Assembly (NCBI GenBank): GCA_937890135.1 | Contig: CALBYC010000127.1 | Coordinates: 1 to 6,754 of the forward strand | From: an uncultured Parabacteroides sp. | GTDB lineage: Bacteria > Bacteroidota > Bacteroidia > Bacteroidales > Tannerellaceae | Direction: 5' to 3' | Length of the DNA: 6,754 nucleotides | Made by a program: the position numbers and the translations under genes | Part shown: positions 1 to 6,274 of the stretch, one piece after another | Layout of the letters: every line of letters begins with the position of its first letter | Numbering within the stretch: position 1 is the stretch's first letter | Notes under the pieces: generated by a model | What the model was told of the DNA's origin: nothing | Seen by the model: only the letters and a program-made list of their open reading frames with translations | The model's database searches: none

Positions 1-410
1 GTGTATATCAATGATAAATCGTCAATTAGAATAATTGACCTTACATTTGGAATGGCTGACCGCCGCATTTGTTTCCAACATGCGGAAGAGACAAAAAGAA
101 CGTTGGCTGTGGAATGATTGATGATATGATGTATATTGTCCGTGTTGAACTCATGAAGGATAGGGACTGCTGTTGCCCCATATGTCAGTATGCTGAAAAA
201 ACAGATGGCCCAATGTGCTGAATTCGCTCCGACTATCGCCAATTTGTCATTAGGCTTAACGCCTGCCTTTTCCATCAAGAGATGCATTTTCTCCATTTCA
301 ACGGCGAAATCCTTGTATAGATAACTTTTTCCGCCAATGTCGGAGAAAACTGGCAAATTCCAATGTGCTTTCACACTTGTCTCAATCAATCCAAGAAAAC
401 GTTTATTCAT
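1..410 (-). CDS. AMP-forming long-chain acyl-CoA ligase, N-terminal part (runs off the left edge)
   Basis: This is an open frame of 136 codons starting at the ATG at 410 and still open at base 1, so the 3' part of the gene lies outside the window. The family activates fatty acids with ATP and CoA, through an acyl-adenylate, to give acyl-CoA. The visible part is the first section of the large adenylation domain. A short N-terminal helix (MNKRFLGLIETSVKAHW) is followed by the substrate-entry region (KSYLYKDF at about 28-35) and by DKLAIVGANSAHWAI (55-69) and YGATAVPILHEF (77-88), which match the usual 'GDrVAl...N...W......aG...vPl' pattern. The ATP-binding P-loop (TSGTTG type) and later motifs would lie beyond the edge and cannot be checked. 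The start has no Shine-Dalgarno sequence and lies 78 bp after the helicase stop. The family call is firm; the chain-length preference is inferred from resemblance to Bacteroides ligases. Confidence 0.82.
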   Translation of the reverse strand, partial: MNKRFLGLIETSVKAHWNLPVFSDIGGKSYLYKDFAVEMEKMHLLMEKAGVKPNDKLAIVGANSAHWAICFFSILTYGATAVPILHEFNTDNIHHIINHSTANVLFVSSACWKQMRRSAIPNVRSIILIDDLSLIY

Positions 411-488
411 AAGACATTGTTTTTATGTGATGGGGATGGAGGATTGCTTGAAAAACGCAATTCCGTCCCGTTTATTATTGTCTGGTAG

Positions 489-1694
489 TTACTTATGGTG
501 GCTTTTGGGCTTCCTCCCGCGTTTTTTCTGCGTTACGTCCGGCACGTAATCAGGCACAGCGCCGAATTTGGGGTCCACAGGAATCTTATATATCGTTTTC
601 CCTAAAAAATCTTCGATTTTTTTGAATGCCGCCTGTTCTTCCGGTGCGACAAAAGTGATAGCCAAACCTTCGCCGTCTGTTCCGCGTGCTGTTCTGCCGA
701 TGCGGTGCACATAGTCTTCGGGATCATGCGGAATATCGAAATTGATCACGAGGCGGATGTCATTGATGTCTATGCCTCTTGCCACCACATCCGTGGCGAC
801 TAAAACATCTATTTTCCCGTTTTTGAAATCTTTCATGACCTCTTCTCGCTTTGATTGCTCTAAATCGGAATGCATTTCTCCAACGTTGAAATTTTGCCGT
901 TTCAATGTCTTCGCCAAATCTTTGACATTGAGTTTGGAGGAGGAAAAAATGATTACCCGCTGAGGGTGGGATGTGCTGAAAAGGTCGTCTATGATTTTTA
1001 TTTTCTGCGCATCATAACAGATATAAGCCGTCTGCATGATGGATTCCCTTGGACGAGAGATCGCTATTTCCACCTCCTCGGGGTTCTTTAGGATGTGATT
1101 GGCTAAAGTTTTTATTTTCGGAGGCATGGTAGCGGAAAACATGACAGTTTGGCAAGTGGGAGGCAACTGTTTGTATACTTGCATGATGTCATCGTAGAAT
1201 CCCATGTCAAGCATTCTGTCCGCTTCGTCCAATACGAAGAAAGACACGGAGGAAAGATCCACGACTCCTAATTTCATATAGGAAAGTAATCGTCCCGGAG
1301 TTGCAATCACGATGTCTGCCCCCATCTCCAAGCCTCTGCGCTGCTGCTCCCATGCAACTCCGTCTGTGCCACCATATACGGCGACGGCGGATACCGGGAC
1401 ATAATATGTGAATCCTTCTATTTGTTGGTCAATTTGTAGTGCCAGTTCACGGGTTGGAGCCATGATGACAGCATTGACGGAATTTTCCGGATGATTGCCT
1501 TTGCTGAGTTCATTAATGATGGGCAGGACGTATGCCGCTGTTTTGCCTGTTCCTGTTTGAGCGCAAGCTATTAAATCCTTCCCTTCCAAAATGACCGGGA
1601 TGGTTTGCTCTTGGACGGGGGTTGCTTCCTGAAAGTTCATCGCATCTAAACCGTCAAGTATAGCGTCTTCTAAATTTAATTCATCAAATCTCAT
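489..1694 (-). CDS. DEAD-box ATP-dependent RNA helicase (RhlE/DeaD class)
   Basis: This complete 401-residue protein is an ATP-driven RNA-unwinding or RNP-remodelling enzyme, acting in the cytoplasm in ribosome assembly or mRNA turnover. All core motifs are present in order: Q motif (F3 to Q28, ATPVQ), motif I AQTGTGKT (45-52), Ia PTRELA (80-85), Ib TPGR (132-135), motif II DEAD (156-159), motif III SAT (187-189), motif IV around VIIFSSS (247-253), motif V ATDVVARGID (300-309) and motif VI HRIGRTAR (330-337). The catalytic core should therefore be active. The C-terminal extension is short and ends in a basic KKRGRKPKSHHK tail, with no DbpA-type or CsdA-type RNA-binding domain, so RhlE-like is the closest general label. 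The start is the ATG at 1694, immediately before the Q-motif phenylalanine; no earlier start is needed. It lies 37 bp after the MltF-like gene on the same strand and may share its transcript. Confidence 0.95.
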   Translation of the reverse strand: MRFDELNLEDAILDGLDAMNFQEATPVQEQTIPVILEGKDLIACAQTGTGKTAAYVLPIINELSKGNHPENSVNAVIMAPTRELALQIDQQIEGFTYYVPVSAVAVYGGTDGVAWEQQRRGLEMGADIVIATPGRLLSYMKLGVVDLSSVSFFVLDEADRMLDMGFYDDIMQVYKQLPPTCQTVMFSATMPPKIKTLANHILKNPEEVEIAISRPRESIMQTAYICYDAQKIKIIDDLFSTSHPQRVIIFSSSKLNVKDLAKTLKRQNFNVGEMHSDLEQSKREEVMKDFKNGKIDVLVATDVVARGIDINDIRLVINFDIPHDPEDYVHRIGRTARGTDGEGLAITFVAPEEQAAFKKIEDFLGKTIYKIPVDPKFGAVPDYVPDVTQKKRGRKPKSHHK

Positions 1695-1717
1695 GATCTG
1701 TTAGTAAAATAGTGCTA

Positions 1718-1725
1718 TAAAGATA
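1718..1725 (-). promoter_or_regulatory. Weak -7-like box upstream of the helicase gene
   Basis: On the minus strand the short gap before the helicase reads TATCTTTA, seven of eight matches to the Bacteroides -7 consensus TAnnTTTG, about 23 bases before the ATG. No TTTG-like -33 element stands at the expected 19-21 base spacing, and the gap is AT-rich, so this may be chance. It could give the helicase its own transcript in addition to read-through from the upstream gene. Confidence 0.25.
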
Positions 1726-1731
1726 TAGTAT

Positions 1732-2559
1732 TTATTTCTTTTTATAATGATTTTGAAAGGTTTTCTTGAAATCATCTCCCGTTTTCACTCTTTTTAGCCA
1801 TGAATTCAAGCTGTCTAACAAGATTGGGCTTCCCTTCCTTACTGCCCATGATTGAAGCTGGGTGAAGCTGATGTCCGTTGATATGTCTATCTCGGGGAAA
1901 CGTTTTTTCATTTTCTCCGCAATTTGTTGGTCGCAAACCGCAAAGTCGATGTCTCCTTTTGCAACCATGATGATGAGTTGTTCGTCCGAGTATAGTTCAT
2001 CTTCATAGGTATAGATTGTGTCGCCTATTTCCTGCTCTAAGTTCTGGATGCGTAGCAGGGCTGGCGAACCTTTGGGCAGGTAGAGGGTTTTGCTTCCCAA
2101 CAGCAGTTGGTTGTGGATGGGTTTTATTCCTCCGTTGGCCTTTTCTGTCCGTTGTACCAATACTTGCTTGTCGAACCAGATTGGGTCAGTGAATAGATAA
2201 TGTTCTTTGTTTTCGGACGTGATTGGTATATTCCTTGCGATGACATCACATTTCCCCGACTCTAAATCTTGGAAGCTTTTTTGCAGGTTCATTTCTAAAT
2301 TCAATTGGATTTCCAGTCCGGACACTTTTGCAATGGCTTGGCATAACTCATATTGGAAGCCTAAAACGGAATCTCCTTCTATATAATAGCTGGTCGGGCT
2401 GTATTCGGTTGTCATTCGCAGGATGCCCTCTTTCTCTATTTCGGGAAGGTCACGGACAACCTGCCGCCGTGGTTGCGACTTCCGAAGCGAATACATGGTA
2501 ACGATGGCCAGTGCAAGCAGGACAATGTAAACCCAAAGTATTTTCTTCCATTTTTTCAT
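1732..2559 (-). CDS. Membrane-anchored periplasmic solute-binding-fold protein (SBP_bac_3 type, MltF-sensor-like)
   Basis: This is a 275-residue protein when started at the ATG at 2559. An in-frame ATG at 2592 would add 11 residues inside the end of the porin gene, but the internal start puts the lysine-rich cytoplasmic end (MKKWKK) directly before the hydrophobic segment at about 7-25, as expected for a signal anchor. There is no lipobox cysteine. The rest, about 38-275, resembles the family-3 solute-binding fold: ILRMTTEYSPTSYY (46-59), GFQYELCQAIAKVSGLEI (67-84), then a CDVIARNIPITSE strand-turn and FTDPIWF. The SPTSYY plus GFxYELA-like pattern is closest, in my judgement, to the N-terminal sensor domain of the lytic transglycosylase MltF, but the protein ends without the SLT catalytic domain. 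It probably binds a small ligand, perhaps an amino acid or cell-wall fragment, in the periplasm while tethered to the inner membrane. It starts 10 bp after the porin stop, which suggests cotranscription. The ligand is unknown. Confidence 0.8.
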   Translation of the reverse strand: MKKWKKILWVYIVLLALAIVTMYSLRKSQPRRQVVRDLPEIEKEGILRMTTEYSPTSYYIEGDSVLGFQYELCQAIAKVSGLEIQLNLEMNLQKSFQDLESGKCDVIARNIPITSENKEHYLFTDPIWFDKQVLVQRTEKANGGIKPIHNQLLLGSKTLYLPKGSPALLRIQNLEQEIGDTIYTYEDELYSDEQLIIMVAKGDIDFAVCDQQIAEKMKKRFPEIDISTDISFTQLQSWAVRKGSPILLDSLNSWLKRVKTGDDFKKTFQNHYKKK

Positions 2560-2563
2560 GCGG

Positions 2564-2578
2564 AACAATCTAATTGTT
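2564..2578. repeat. Perfect 6-bp inverted repeat spanning the porin stop codon
   Basis: AACAAT and ATTGTT flank a three-base centre that is the porin TAG stop on the minus strand. The repeat ends 4 bases before the ATG of the MltF-like gene (start base 2559). It is AT-rich and only 6 bp long, so a stable RNA hairpin is doubtful, but a dyad exactly at a stop/start junction could affect coupled translation or bind a dimeric protein. It could equally be coincidence. Confidence 0.35.
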
Positions 2579-4651
2579 GAAACGTACAGCAACCCCCATT
2601 TTTAACATCATCGGGTTCAACGGGTAATGTGCCAATGAGAAATAACGGGGCTTGGTGAACTTGCTGCCTAAATTGTATGCCATGATAAAAAAACGTGCTT
2701 GCTTCAGATGGAAATTCATATACCCGTTAATCAGTGGATAATTGCCGATCTTTACCTCTTCTTGTATTTGGAACTGTTGCGTGGCCGGTTGATAATAGGG
2801 CGCGTGGTATGACGTGAAGTAATGCAAGTCGGCCCCCATTTGTACGCTTAACACTTTTGCCACTTTGAACTTCACATACAGGTTGGAATATAAGCTTAGG
2901 TTCGGCAGAGGCAAGACGTGTTGTTGGCTGCTTGCTTGGTAAGCCAATTCATTCTCCCAACCCAATGAGCGACATGCGAAATTCTGTTTAAGCCTTGCGG
3001 TAATGACTTGTATATTGCCGTCGAATTGCTCCACTTCTCCGCTTTCTCCATAATAGACATAATTTTGTATGCTTTCGACTCCGGCAGACAACGCCGTCCC
3101 TGTCGATTCTACATTCACTTCACCCCCGGCATGGAATTGCTGGGTGTTGTTGAGATTCTTGTCCCACCAATAGTACCTTGAATGGAAATGTCGCTGGAAA
3201 AAGGCGGGCGTGGTGTTTTTTATGCTTCCGTACGCTCGCACGTATGCCTCTTTTTTGAACAAATTGAAGGTCGTGCGCAGCTCTCCGTTGGCTCTGAATT
3301 CGCCTACATCGTCCCCTACGACGCATAATTCCCCCAATGCGTTGTAGGTGATGATCTTGCCCATCCGTTTGGACAACTCTGCTCCGATGTAGGTGGAAAA
3401 TTCATCGTACGTAGCGGTGCTTGCCCCCCGGATGGTAGGCTGGGAAATGGAATAATCCGGATTCAATATGTAATCGTTCGAGTTCTCCCGCTTGTCAGCC
3501 TGCATCCGGAAACGTCTTTTCTCAAAGTTGACGAATGCGGTGAGTCCGAACTTTGCCCAGTTCTGAAAACCTTCCCGCAAAGAGAGGGCTATCGTATTCT
3601 TCAAGCTCCAGTAATTGTAGACATCGTTCAGTTTGTCGTCGTAGTTCAACGGAATCCCTTGATTGAATAAAGTATCTATGGATGTGCTTGTACCATTGGA
3701 GGTGGTGAAGCGGCGTTGGTTATCTTCGTATAATATTGTGTGGATGATGCTTGAAACGGGGACAAACACCTCCTGCTCATTGCTTTCCCCGGCGAACAAT
3801 GTTTTGGTAAAGCCTAAATTATATCGGTGCGTCAAGAAGTATTGTTTTCCCTTGACCCTGTTGAATACATCTTCATATCGCACCGGGAAGTCTTTGGCCA
3901 CCATCTCTTTTTTCCCTTCTGCGTAATCTTCCGGGTTTGTCAAAACTGCGTCGTTGCTGAGTCCTCCATTCTCATGATTGATGAAGTTGTAATTGCTGAC
4001 GTATGCGTTCATGTCGTAATGGTCGGTACGGTAACTCCCGAATAGCCGGTAACTGACGAGCTTGTTGCCATTCGACGTATAAAAACCCCTGCCGTAAATG
4101 TAGTCAAAATCGCCTCCGACATTGATTTTTTTCCCGAAATTGACGGATAATGTCCCTTTCAATTCTTCTTCCTTGTTGGTGCTTCCTCCCGCGGTTGTGT
4201 AAAGGACATCCGTGAAGGGCAGCTTGGTGTCATAGAATCTGGCATTGAGCGGGGTCGTGATAAAATAATCATAGGCATCGGCGAAATTGAAATCCCTTGC
4301 CTCGTTCCGTTCGGAAAAGATGCGTGTTTGTGCCGGTGAGCCCAGGTTTCCCGTATAACCTATGGACAGCCCCCTTCCTTCCATTAGCGACCGGTTCACA
4401 GTATTCAATTTGCTGGTGTCGAGTTGGGCTGTTTGGGTATTACCCAAAAAAGAAGTCAGCCGGTATGCCATGACCTGCCTGTTTTTCCACTCCGTGCTAT
4501 CAATGGCCAAAAGGCTGTCGGCTACCTTGTTAGAGCCTTGGGATAGGTTTGAAAGGGAAAACCCGCCATTTTTGTTCCCTTTCCTGTTCGTTTGTGCGAA
4601 AAGGCATAGCGGTAAGAATAATATAATCAGAAATAATAGTTTACGTTTCAT
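2570..4651 (-). CDS. Putative outer-membrane porin (Bacteroidota 'putative porin' beta-barrel family)
   Basis: This is a 693-residue protein starting at the ATG at 4651; a TTG three codons earlier is possible but less likely. Residues 1-19 form a classical Sec signal peptide (KRK, then a leucine/phenylalanine-rich core ending LCLFA before Q20). The cysteine inside it lacks a proper lipobox. The mature protein begins with a polar serine/asparagine-rich stretch and continues as alternating hydrophobic and polar short strands rich in Tyr, Phe, Asn and Gly separated by loops, typical of an outer-membrane beta-barrel. It ends MGVAVRFNN, with a near-terminal phenylalanine consistent with a BAM recognition signal. 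Length and style fit the Bacteroidota family called 'putative porin' (Pfam Porin_10 type). It has no TonB box or plug domain that I can see, so it is not SusC-like. Presumably it is a passive channel or barrel in the outer membrane; its substrate is unknown. It lies between the response regulator (63 bp upstream) and the MltF-like protein (10 bp downstream). Confidence 0.85.
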   Translation of the reverse strand: MKRKLLFLIILFLPLCLFAQTNRKGNKNGGFSLSNLSQGSNKVADSLLAIDSTEWKNRQVMAYRLTSFLGNTQTAQLDTSKLNTVNRSLMEGRGLSIGYTGNLGSPAQTRIFSERNEARDFNFADAYDYFITTPLNARFYDTKLPFTDVLYTTAGGSTNKEEELKGTLSVNFGKKINVGGDFDYIYGRGFYTSNGNKLVSYRLFGSYRTDHYDMNAYVSNYNFINHENGGLSNDAVLTNPEDYAEGKKEMVAKDFPVRYEDVFNRVKGKQYFLTHRYNLGFTKTLFAGESNEQEVFVPVSSIIHTILYEDNQRRFTTSNGTSTSIDTLFNQGIPLNYDDKLNDVYNYWSLKNTIALSLREGFQNWAKFGLTAFVNFEKRRFRMQADKRENSNDYILNPDYSISQPTIRGASTATYDEFSTYIGAELSKRMGKIITYNALGELCVVGDDVGEFRANGELRTTFNLFKKEAYVRAYGSIKNTTPAFFQRHFHSRYYWWDKNLNNTQQFHAGGEVNVESTGTALSAGVESIQNYVYYGESGEVEQFDGNIQVITARLKQNFACRSLGWENELAYQASSQQHVLPLPNLSLYSNLYVKFKVAKVLSVQMGADLHYFTSYHAPYYQPATQQFQIQEEVKIGNYPLINGYMNFHLKQARFFIMAYNLGSKFTKPRYFSLAHYPLNPMMLKMGVAVRFNN

Positions 4652-4657
4652 CGGCTG

Positions 4658-4665
4658 CAAACTTA
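4658..4665 (-). promoter_or_regulatory. Possible -7 box directly before the porin gene
   Basis: The minus strand reads TAAGTTTG, a full match to the Bacteroides -7 consensus TAnnTTTG, but it ends only 6 bases before the ATG at 4651. No TTTG-like -33 element is found 19-21 bases upstream, where the sequence reads around GTACGC. If used, the mRNA would be leaderless or nearly so. Read-through from the response regulator is the alternative. Confidence 0.3.
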
Positions 4666-4714
4666 CATAAAAATATCGATTTATGCGTACTTTAATGTGA
4701 ATATCATCTTGTCC

Positions 4715-6055
4715 TTATCCCATCCTGTACAGCTTCATTTTGTTGTATAACGTTTTACGGTCTATGCCCAGCTGTTGGGCTGCTTTTGTCTTGTTGTTGT
4801 TGCACTCTTGTAAAGCTTTCCGAATCATGGCTATTTCATGTGATTCGTCTTTCAATGGGGTGGAAGTCCGGTCGTTTTTCTCGGCGTCAGCGTCGGCGAG
4901 AATATCTTCCGGCAGCTCGTTCCGTGTGATGTAACGGCCTTTGGCAAGAAGCGTGGCGTAGCGGATGACGTTTTTCATTTGCCGAAGGTTTCCGGGCCAC
5001 GTATAGGATTGGAAGAGCCGGATGGTCTCGGCATCGAACCCTATGATTTCTTTCTTTAGCTCGTTGTTTGCCAAGTCCAAAAAGTGGTTGGCGAATATAA
5101 GCAGGTCTTCCGGACGCTCTTTAAGGTCGGGGATGCGGATGGAGAACTCGTTGATGCGGTGGTAGAGGTCTTCCCTGAACTCCCCCTTCTCAATGGATTG
5201 GCGCAAGTTCTCGTTGGTCGCCGAGACAAGCCGCACGTCGATGGCTATTTCCTGATTGCTCCCGACTGGGCGGATCTTGCGCTCCTGCAGTGCTCTCAAG
5301 AGTTGCACCTGCACCTCATAGGAGAGGTTGCCGATTTCGTCCAGGAAAATAGTTCCGCCTTGCGCCATCACAAACGCTCCTGTTTTGTTTTCAATGGCTC
5401 CGGTGAACGACCCCTTTATGTGTCCGAAAAATTCGGATGCGGCAAGCTCTTTGGGTATCGCTCCGCAGTCGACTGCGATGAAGGGGGCATTGGCCCGGTT
5501 GCTCTGTTCATGTATTCGTCTGGCCACGTATTCTTTGCCTGTGCCGCTCGAACCGGTGATCAGCACGGACATTTCGGTCGGGGCTACCAGCTTGACATGT
5601 TCATACATTGAAACGGCGGCTTGGCTTGTCCCTTCGATATAAAGCGGGTTCTTTTCAAACCCCTCTTCCTCTGACGGGAGTTGTTCCGGTGACTCGTTGA
5701 TGAGCTCTTTTATTTTTTTCAGAAGCTCGTCGGGATTGATGGGTTTGGAAATATAATCTGCGGCTCCTAACTTGATGGCCTGAACGGCGGTATGTATGTC
5801 CGCATAGCCCGTCATCATGATGACGGGCACTTGTTTCCGTTCCTCTTTTAACCAACGTAATAAATCGATGCCATCTTGGTCTGGAAACCGCAGGTCGGAA
5901 AGAATAAGCTTGAATGGATGCAATCCTTCCAATTTTTTCTTTGCGTCAGCGACAGATGCTGCCGTCACAACATGGAATCCTTTTTTCCCTAACCAGGTTT
6001 TTAGCATCAGGGAAAAAGTCACGTCATCTTCAACGATTAAAACAGAAATCCGCAT
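4715..6055 (-). CDS. NtrC-family sigma-54-dependent response regulator
   Basis: This complete 446-residue protein has the three usual modules. (1) A receiver domain (about 1-120) carries the acidic pair D10/D11, phosphoacceptor D54, T82 and K104. (2) An AAA+ sigma-54 interaction domain (about 138-370) carries Walker A GSSGTGKE (168-175), the sigma-54-contacting loop GSFTGA (215-220), Walker B GGTIFLDE (233-240), sensor I ATN (279-281), an arginine-finger region FREDLYHR (293-300) and WPGNLRQMKN (353-362). (3) A Fis-type helix-turn-helix (about 408-446) carries NKTKAAQQLGIDRKTLYNK. It should respond to phosphorylation by a histidine kinase, bind upstream of a -24/-12 promoter and use ATP hydrolysis to open the RNA polymerase-sigma-54 complex. 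The loop has Ser where the consensus GAFTGA has Ala, but the essential Phe and Thr remain. The ATG at 6055 directly precedes the first receiver strand. A strong housekeeping promoter lies just upstream. No partner kinase is present in the window. Confidence 0.96.
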   Translation of the reverse strand: MRISVLIVEDDVTFSLMLKTWLGKKGFHVVTAASVADAKKKLEGLHPFKLILSDLRFPDQDGIDLLRWLKEERKQVPVIMMTGYADIHTAVQAIKLGAADYISKPINPDELLKKIKELINESPEQLPSEEEGFEKNPLYIEGTSQAAVSMYEHVKLVAPTEMSVLITGSSGTGKEYVARRIHEQSNRANAPFIAVDCGAIPKELAASEFFGHIKGSFTGAIENKTGAFVMAQGGTIFLDEIGNLSYEVQVQLLRALQERKIRPVGSNQEIAIDVRLVSATNENLRQSIEKGEFREDLYHRINEFSIRIPDLKERPEDLLIFANHFLDLANNELKKEIIGFDAETIRLFQSYTWPGNLRQMKNVIRYATLLAKGRYITRNELPEDILADADAEKNDRTSTPLKDESHEIAMIRKALQECNNNKTKAAQQLGIDRKTLYNKMKLYRMG

Positions 6056-6080
6056 ACATAATTAGAGTTGTTCTATGCCG

Positions 6081-6111
6081 CAAAGATAATCTTTTTCGAT
6101 ATAGAATCAAA
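6081..6111 (-). promoter_or_regulatory. Bacteroides-type primary-sigma promoter for the response regulator
   Basis: On the minus strand, TTTG (6111-6108) is followed by 19 bases and then TATCTTTG (6088-6081). This matches the Bacteroidota -33/-7 pattern (TTTG, about 19-21 bases, TAnnTTTG) at both elements. Transcription would begin near 6075, leaving a leader of about 20 bases before the ATG at 6055 with no Shine-Dalgarno motif. The regulator is therefore probably expressed from the housekeeping sigma factor and not by sigma-54 autoregulation. Confidence 0.7.
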
Positions 6112-6158
6112 ATGAGCGAAGGTTTAAGCTATGTCCCGAATCGGTCATGGCCTTTTCC

Positions 6159-6203
6159 GCAAAAGGATACAGCCTTTCCGGGGAAAGGTTGCATCCTTTT
6201 TGC
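6159..6203. repeat. Long hairpin-forming inverted repeat
   Basis: The arms are GC plus AAAAGGAT (6159-6168) with ATCCTTTT, a one-base bulge, and GC (6193-6203), and CCTTTCC (6173-6179) with GGAAAGG (6182-6188), with a two-base centre (6180-6181). The four-base segment between them on each side can add two Watson-Crick pairs and one wobble, leaving one mismatch. The total is about 20 pairs, by far the strongest hairpin I see in the window. A competing smaller hairpin uses CCTTTT (6151-6156) with AAAAGG (6161-6166). In the minus orientation no long U-tract follows directly, so a simple intrinsic terminator is not obvious. Confidence 0.75.
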
Positions 6204-6212
6204 AAATCCATC

Positions 6213-6231
6213 GGCAGACAGCCTATCTGCC
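6213..6231. repeat. 6-bp stem hairpin beside the long hairpin
   Basis: GGCAGA (6213-6218) and TCTGCC (6226-6231) are perfect reverse complements around a seven-base loop. The hairpin lies inside the outer 6135-6255 pairing. An overlapping alternative pairs ATCGGC (6210-6215) with GCCGAT (6245-6250), so the region has more than one possible fold. Confidence 0.5.
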
Positions 6232-6274
6232 CACCTTGCGTTTCGCCGATTCAGGCGTGCCTTTTGGGGGCTAT

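Larger units (their letters stand above)
6135..6255 (-). other. Structured intergenic element closed by a 10-bp outer stem
   Basis: CCCGAATCGG at 6135-6144 can pair with CCGATTCAGG at 6246-6255. In minus-strand RNA this gives nine Watson-Crick pairs and one G-U wobble; in plus-strand RNA the same position is a C-A mismatch. The 101 bases enclosed contain a long hairpin (6159-6203) and a smaller one (6213-6231), so a branched, three-way-junction fold is possible. It lies between the aminotransferase stop and the regulator promoter, on the strand both genes use. It could be a 3' untranslated region or terminator structure, a small RNA, or one copy of a dispersed repeat with short terminal inverted repeats. 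No target-site duplication is evident at its edges. Confidence 0.45.

Noticed and set aside
443..461. Short inverted repeat (ATTGC/GCAAT) between the helicase and the ligase as a terminator
   Set aside because: The stem is five pairs, AT-rich and not followed by a T-tract in the minus direction, so it is not a credible terminator.
2560..2592. Upstream ATG at 2592 for the MltF-like protein, giving an overlap with the porin end
   Set aside because: It adds 11 residues with a less natural start; the ATG at 2559 places the lysine-rich end directly before the hydrophobic anchor and leaves a 10-bp gap.
4652..4714. Sigma-54 (-24/-12) promoter before the porin
   Set aside because: A TTTGCA segment resembles a -12 element, but no GG pair stands at the required spacing upstream, so there is no real match.
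5084..5611. 175-codon plus-strand open frame opposite the response regulator
   Set aside because: It lies wholly antisense to the AAA+ domain with intact motifs, and its translation has no family resemblance.
6135..6255. Insertion sequence or phage attachment site
   Set aside because: There is no transposase or integrase gene and no clear target-site duplication; only a MITE-like or repeat interpretation remains open.
6246..6270. Sigma-54-like GGCAC sequence on the minus strand upstream of the regulator
   Set aside because: The bases at the required distance are not GC, so the -12 half is missing.
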